DNA of 64,000 nt from Anaeramoeba ignava. Its lineage: Eukaryota > Metamonada > Anaeramoebidae. A model generated the notes under the pieces. That model saw only the letters and a list, made by a program, of their open reading frames with translations, did not search any database and was not told the origin of the DNA. The translations under genes were made by a program, and so were the position numbers. Location of the stretch: the NCBI GenBank assembly GCA_028826165.1, contig JAPDFW010000088.1, positions 124,001 through 188,000 of the forward strand, in the 5' to 3' direction. This document shows positions 58,866-64,000 of this stretch, piece by piece (the stretch's first letter is position 1; the number at the start of each line of letters is the position of its first letter).

Positions 58866-58960
58866 AAAAGAAAAAGAACAAAAAAAAAAGAAAAAAATTT
58901 TCCATTTTATTTTTAGAAATAAACTTCAAAAAAAAAACCATAAAATAAAAAATTTCCTTT

Positions 58961-61900
58961 TTAATTAAGTTTATTTGATTGAGTTACGAATAAAATTAAT
59001 TCAGAAAACCAAGGAACTAATTGTAATAAATTTGAAGAATCAACATTTTTTTCAGAATGAATAATAAAGTTCATTAATTTTATAAAAAATGAAGATTCTT
59101 GATTTGAAAAAGATTTTTGGATTAAATTTTGATTTTGATTTTGATTTAAATTTAAATTTAAATTTTGATTTTGATTTTGATTTTGATTTTGATTTGAATT
59201 TAAATTTTGATTTTGATTTTGATTTTGATTTTGATTTAAATTTAAATTTTGATTTTGATTTTGATTTTGATTTTGATTTTGATTTTGATTTTGATTTTGA
59301 ATTTTGATTTTGATTTTGATTTTGATTTTGATTTTGATTTGAATTTAAATCTATTTTCTCAAAAGAAATTGAATTTAAAGAACTTTGAAAATGTTTCATT
59401 TGTGATCCAAATCGAAATGCAATTTTATCAGCATTGAAAATAACATTTTCAGGAATTCCAGCCATTTTTGCAACATGAATACCAAAAGAAACAGGACAAG
59501 AACCAGGAACTAATTTATAAAGTAAAACAATATCTTTTGAATCAGGAGAAGAAGAATAAGCCATATGATAATTAGCGATTCTTTTATCTGAAGGGAATTC
59601 ATCACAAAGAGCATGATGATGAGTAGCAAAAAGAAGTCTGCAAGTTTTTTCATTTAAAAAATATTTCAAAACTGAGTATGCAATTGCATATCCATCTTCT
59701 GTGCTTGTTCCTCTTCCTAATTCATCAAGAATTACCATTGATTTTTCTGTTGAGTTTTGCAAAATGATTGATGTTTCTTTTAGTTCAACCATAAATGTTG
59801 ATTCTCCATAAATAATATCATCACTTGCTCCAATTCTTGTAAAAATTCTATCGACTGGTGTTAAAGAACATGATTTTGCAGGTAAATAACATCCCAATTG
59901 TGCAAGGATAATTCCAATACAAACTTGTCTTAATAAAGTTGATTTTCCTTTTAATTTGATTTTTATTATTTTTAATTTGATTTTGAATTTGATTTTAAAT
60001 TTAATTTAATTTTATTTTGAATTTGATTTTGAATTTGATTTTAATTTTTTGAATTTTGATTTAGATTTTGATTTTGAATTTAATTTTGATTTGATTTTGA
60101 TTTTGGATTTGATTTTGATTTTGATTTAAATTTTGATTTTAATTTTGATTTTGATTTTGATTTTTAATTTGATTTTGAATTTGAATTTGAATTTGATTTT
60201 GATTTTGATTTTGATTTTGATTTTGATTTTGATTTTGATTTTGATTTTGAATTTGATTTTGAATTTGAATTTGATTTTGAATTTAAATTTGATTTTGAAT
60301 TTGAATTTGAATTTGATTTTAAATTTGAATTTTGAATTTAATTTGAATTTGATTTTGAATTTGAATTTTTAATTTGATTTTGATTTTGATTTTGAATTTG
60401 CTTTTGAATTTGATTTTGATTTTGATTTTGATTTTTAATTTTAATTTAAATTTAAATTTTGATTTTGAATTGGATTTTGATTTTGATTTTGATTTTGATT
60501 TTGATTTGATTTTGATTTTGAATTTGATTTTAATTTTGATTTTGAATTTGAATTTTGAATTTGATTTTGATTTTGATTTTGATTTTGATTTTGAATTTGA
60601 ATTTGAATTTGAATTTGATTTTGATTTTGATTTAAATTTTGATTTTAATTTTGATTTTGATTTTGATTTTGATTTTGATTTTGAATTGATTTTGAATTTG
60701 AATTTAATTTTGGATTTGATTTTGATTTTGATTTTGATTTTGATTTTGAATTGAATTTTAATTTTGATTTTGAATTTGAATTTAATTTTGGATTTGATTT
60801 TGATTTTGATTTACCAGCCATATTAGGTCCAGTTATTATTAATGCATTCGGATGCTGTTGTTGATCTTCTCCACATCCTAATATTGTATCATTTGGAATA
60901 AAAGTAGAAACTCTTGATTTAACCCAAGGATGTATCATATTCTCAACATGAAAATATTGATTTCCATTATTCTTTTCAGGATCAGAAAATAAAGGACGAC
61001 AAGATTCATCTATCAATTAAATTTATTAAATTTATTAATATTAAAATTTATTAATATTAAAATTTATTAATATTAAATTTATTAATAATATTAATTAAAA
61101 TTTATTAATATTAAATTTATTAATATTAAAATTTATTAATATTAAAATTTATTAATATTAAATTTTATTAATATTAAATTTTATTAATAAATTTTATTAC
61201 CATCCCAAGAAGCACTAACAACTGCAAGACTTATTAATGCATCTAATTCGGAAAGACACTTTACTGCTCTTGACCAAATTGGAAAATATTCATCAAATTT
61301 CTCCATTAAATTATAAAAAAATTGAGAACCTGATTTTTCTTGTTTGTCTTCATCTTCTAAAATTTTTTGATGAATCTCGCGGATAAATGGGTTCCAAAAC
61401 CGCGACTTTGCTTTTGTTTCACTCATCAAAATAAAATCATCGGGAACTTTTTGTTTCTTCAAAACTTCTTTTGATATTTCTAATTGGAATCGATATTTGC
61501 CAATATCTCTGAACACAATTTTATCGTTATGAAAAAATTTTCTTTGTTGTTTCAAAAATTGATTTAAACTCTCTTTGTGATTATTAAGACTATCCACAAT
61601 TTCATTATAATTTTTTGCAATGGGATCTTTTGAGTGCTTATTTGGTTCGAGTTTTTGTGATTTATTTGCTTTTTTGGAATCAAAACAATCATATATTGCT
61701 TCAATAAAGGGAAGTAAATCAGGAAATTGTTGATTTTTCGTGACGAGATTTATGAGCTTTTGAGACTTAAAATCGGAGGAAAATTCCTCGAATTCTGCAA
61801 ATATTTTCTGTAAATTTTCAAAAGCTTTGAGAGTTTTTAAAAATTGATCCGTTTTGAATCTTCTTGCATGAATTCTTGATATTGAGCGTTCTAAATCGGG

Positions 61901-63017
61901 TAATTTGGAGATTGCTTTGCGTAAAGTTTCCAATGAATGCTCTGGAATACCCATTAAATCCTCCACAATATCAAGTCTTTCGTTGATTTCATTGATATCA
62001 AACAGCGGACGTGAAACCCATTGTTTAAACAATCTCTTTCCAACACCAGTTACACACTGGTTGAGTATATTGAAAAGGGTTCCATCTTCTCCGCCGTCGG
62101 TTGTGTTTTGAAACACTTCCAAATTGATTAAAGTTTGTGCATCCATTACCAAAAATTTTGCATTTTCAACAATACTGTCATAACTAATTTTGCCAAGTGA
62201 TAAAATGTGTTCATCCAATTTCAAAGTTTTTAAATATGACATACAAGCTCCGAATGCTGATAAAAGTAATTTTTCAGAGCGTTGGATTGCTAATTTCAAG
62301 CAAGAAGGAAAAGATTTTTTGTTTCCATTTAAATTTTCATTTTCATTTTCATTTTCATTTAAATTTTCGTCTTCAATCAAATTTTCATTTGAATCAAAAT
62401 TTTCATTTTCTGAAAACTGATCTTGTAAATAATCCACAGTCTTTCCTGCAGACCAAAAATGTGTTGGTTTTAAATAATTGATTAAAGGATGAGCAATTGC
62501 TCTCTTTATCATTGTGATCAATTGGGAACTACAAACACCTTTTTCAACCAAAAATTCTTGAGGTTTAATTTGATACAAAAGAGTTTCAAATTTGCTTCTG
62601 TAAATATCATCATCAAACTCAGCAACATTGAAACTGGATGTTGATGTATCCACAAAACAAATACCAAAACGAATCCTCATTGTTTTTGGATCAATTGATT
62701 CCTTCACTGAAAGTAAATAAGTTGAATTTTGAGTCGAAATCAATCCTTCATCGACAAGTGTTCCAATTGTTAAAACTTGCTTCAATTCTCTTTTCAAAAT
62801 ATTTCTTTTTTTCCCACTTTGTTTTTTGGGTGTGTTTTTCTTCTCCATTTGTCTTGCAATGTCTGTTTCTGTCTGTTCAACTCTTCCAACTTTGAATCCG
62901 CTTGCAACAAATTTCGAAATCCAAAAATCAACAGTTGCTTCAGGAACTCCTGCCATTTTCATTCCTCTTCCTCGAGTGAGTTTTAAATCAAATAAATCAT
63001 GTCCAATTTGAGCATCT
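58961..63017 (-). CDS. MSH6: DNA mismatch repair ATPase MSH6 (5' end outside window)
   Basis: Exons on the minus strand: 63017-61201, 61009-60815, 59947-58961; earlier exons, with the Phe-X-Glu mismatch-binding motif, lie beyond 64000. MSH6 pairs with MSH2 as MutS-alpha, recognising base mismatches and small loops. Seen: GFKVGRVEQTET, RELKQVLTIGTLVDEGL, GICFVDTSTSSF, KRLFKQWVSRPLF, then Walker A TGPNMAG|KSTLLRQ (split by intron), DRIFTRIGASDDIIYGESTF, Walker B VILDELGRGTSTEDG and FATHHHALCDEF. After the ATPase comes an Asn-Gln tract where an extra T near 59299 shifts the frame +1; the C-terminus (FFIKLMNFIIHSEKNV to TAA at 58961) is read in that frame. MSH6 rather than MSH2/MSH3 is based on these blocks. 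Confidence 0.92.
59115..59350 (-). repeat. Coding AATCAA tract in MSH6 C-terminus
   Basis: Minus-strand AATCAA/AATTTAAATC repeats coding Asn-Gln and Asn-Leu, with one AATTC in place of AATC near 59299 that shifts the frame. Confidence 0.88.
59955..60812 (-). repeat. MSH6 intron of coding-type AAAATC/AAATTC hexamers
   Basis: Intron 60814-59949 (gtaaat...aaaag on the minus strand) is built from AAAATC, AAATTC and AAATCC hexamers, the same words that code Asn-Gln tracts in exons of this window. It splits the Walker A motif. Confidence 0.9.
61025..61190 (-). repeat. MSH6 intron, AAATTTATTAATATT repeat
   Basis: Intron 61200-61010 made of AAATTTATTAATATT units. Confidence 0.88.
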
Positions 63018-63024
63018 CTTAAAA

Positions 63025-64000
63025 AATATCAATATTAAAAATGAAATCAATAATAAATTAAAATAAATATTAAATTAAACTAAATATTAAATTAAAATCA
63101 ATATTAAATTAAAATAAATATTAAATTAAACTAAATATTAAATTAAAATCAATATTAAATTAAAATAAATATTAAATTAAAATCAATATTAAATTAAAAT
63201 CAATATTAAATTAAAATAAATATTAAATTAAAATCAATATTAAATTAAAATAAATATTAAATTAAAATCAATATTAAATTAAAATCAATATTAAATTAAA
63301 ATAAATATTAAATTAAAATCAATAATAAATTAAAATCAATATTAAATTAAAACTCAATATTAAATTAAACTAAATATTAAATTAAAATCAATATTAAATT
63401 AAAATAAATATTAAATTAAAATCAATATTAAATTGAAACCAATATTAAAAATGAAATAAATATTAAATTAAAATCAATATTAAATTAAAATAAATATTAA
63501 ATTAAAATCAATATTAAATTAAAATCAATATTAAATTAAAATAAATATTAAATTGAAATAAATATTAAATTAAAATAAATATTAAATTAAAATCAATATT
63601 AAAATAAAATAAATATTAAATTAAAATAAATATTAAATTAAAAATCAATATTAAATTAAAATCAATAATAAATTAAAATCAATATTAAATTGAAATCAAT
63701 ATTAAATTAAAATAAATATTAAATTGAAATCAATAATAAATTAAAATAAATATTAAATTAAAATCAATATTAAATTAAAATAAATATTAAATTAAAATAA
63801 ATATTAAATTAAAAATTAAAATTAAAATCAATATTAAATTAAAATAAATATTAAATTGAAATCAATAATAAATTAAAATAAATATTAAATTAAAATCAAT
63901 ATTAAATTAAAATCAATATTAAATTAAAATAAATATTAAATTAAAATAAATATTAAATTAAAATCAATATTAAATTAAAATAAATATTAAATTAAAATCA
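63025..64000 (-). repeat. MSH6 intron, 17-bp AATATTAAATTAAAATC array (runs off the end)
   Basis: Starts at the acceptor next to 63018 and continues to the window edge. Unit about 17 bp, AATATTAAATTAAAATC alternating with AATATTAAATTAAAATA. No coding content. Confidence 0.9.

Overview
This is an AT-rich nuclear window from a protist. The evidence is spliceosomal GT-AG introns, eukaryote-only genes (NOT1, SYS1, EFL1, MSH6, RPL26, two RasGEFs), the standard genetic code (TAA, TAG and TGA all end conserved proteins, and Gln is CAA) and a box C/D snoRNA. The RasGEF genes, Asn/Gln-rich proteins and a CoA-disulfide-reductase/NADH-oxidase-type flavoprotein suggest a free-living amoeba or flagellate, perhaps low-oxygen. 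Anaeramoeba is my best guess, from general resemblance only.

Layout, left to right: 3' end of NOT1 (+); a degenerate endonuclease/exonuclease/phosphatase-fold protein (+); CoA-disulfide-reductase-like flavoprotein (-); SLC43-like transporter (-); BSD-domain protein (+); ribosomal protein L26 (-); SYS1 (-); an acidic repeat protein cut by a 278-bp TA-flanked MITE (+); a Lys/Gln/Ile/Asp repeat protein probably continuous with a TPR protein (+); an Sds3/BRMS1-like corepressor subunit (+); protein-L-isoaspartate methyltransferase (+); a CH/coiled-coil/SH3/RasGEF protein (+); two Asn/Gln-rich proteins (+) with a C/D snoRNA between them; a seven-TM protein (-); phosphatidylserine synthase (-); a coiled-coil RasGEF (-); EFL1 (+); and MSH6 (-), which runs off the right edge.

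Genes are packed closely (95 bp between the EFL1 and MSH6 stops, about 130-195 bp in divergent promoters), but many introns are inflated to 0.7-2 kb by simple tandem repeats, often with 12-bp units. By eye, about half of the window is tandem repeat. Exons carry the same kind of 6- and 12-bp repeats, coding Asn-Gln, Lys-Gln-Ile-Asp and similar tracts. In at least seven genes the frame moves by one base inside such a tract and the conserved downstream domain continues in the new frame. I treat these as intact genes with sequencing or allelic indels, not pseudogenes.

Shared themes: RPL26, EFL1 and the snoRNA (guide matching the peptidyl-transferase loop of LSU rRNA) concern the large ribosomal subunit; NOT1 and the Sds3-like protein control expression; two RasGEFs act in small-GTPase signalling; SYS1, phosphatidylserine synthase, SLC43 and the 7-TM protein are membrane proteins. 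Exon boundaries were deduced by splice phase and, where possible, checked by total length: RPL26 144 aa, SYS1 156 aa, PIMT 222 aa, PSS 404 aa, EFL1 1125 aa.

Most striking: the MITE whose removal restores a longer reading frame; a partial duplicate of the PIMT exons inside a PIMT intron that is being overwritten by the intron repeat; the snoRNA; the frame shifts; and P-loop codons of EFL1 and MSH6 split by repeat introns at the same place.
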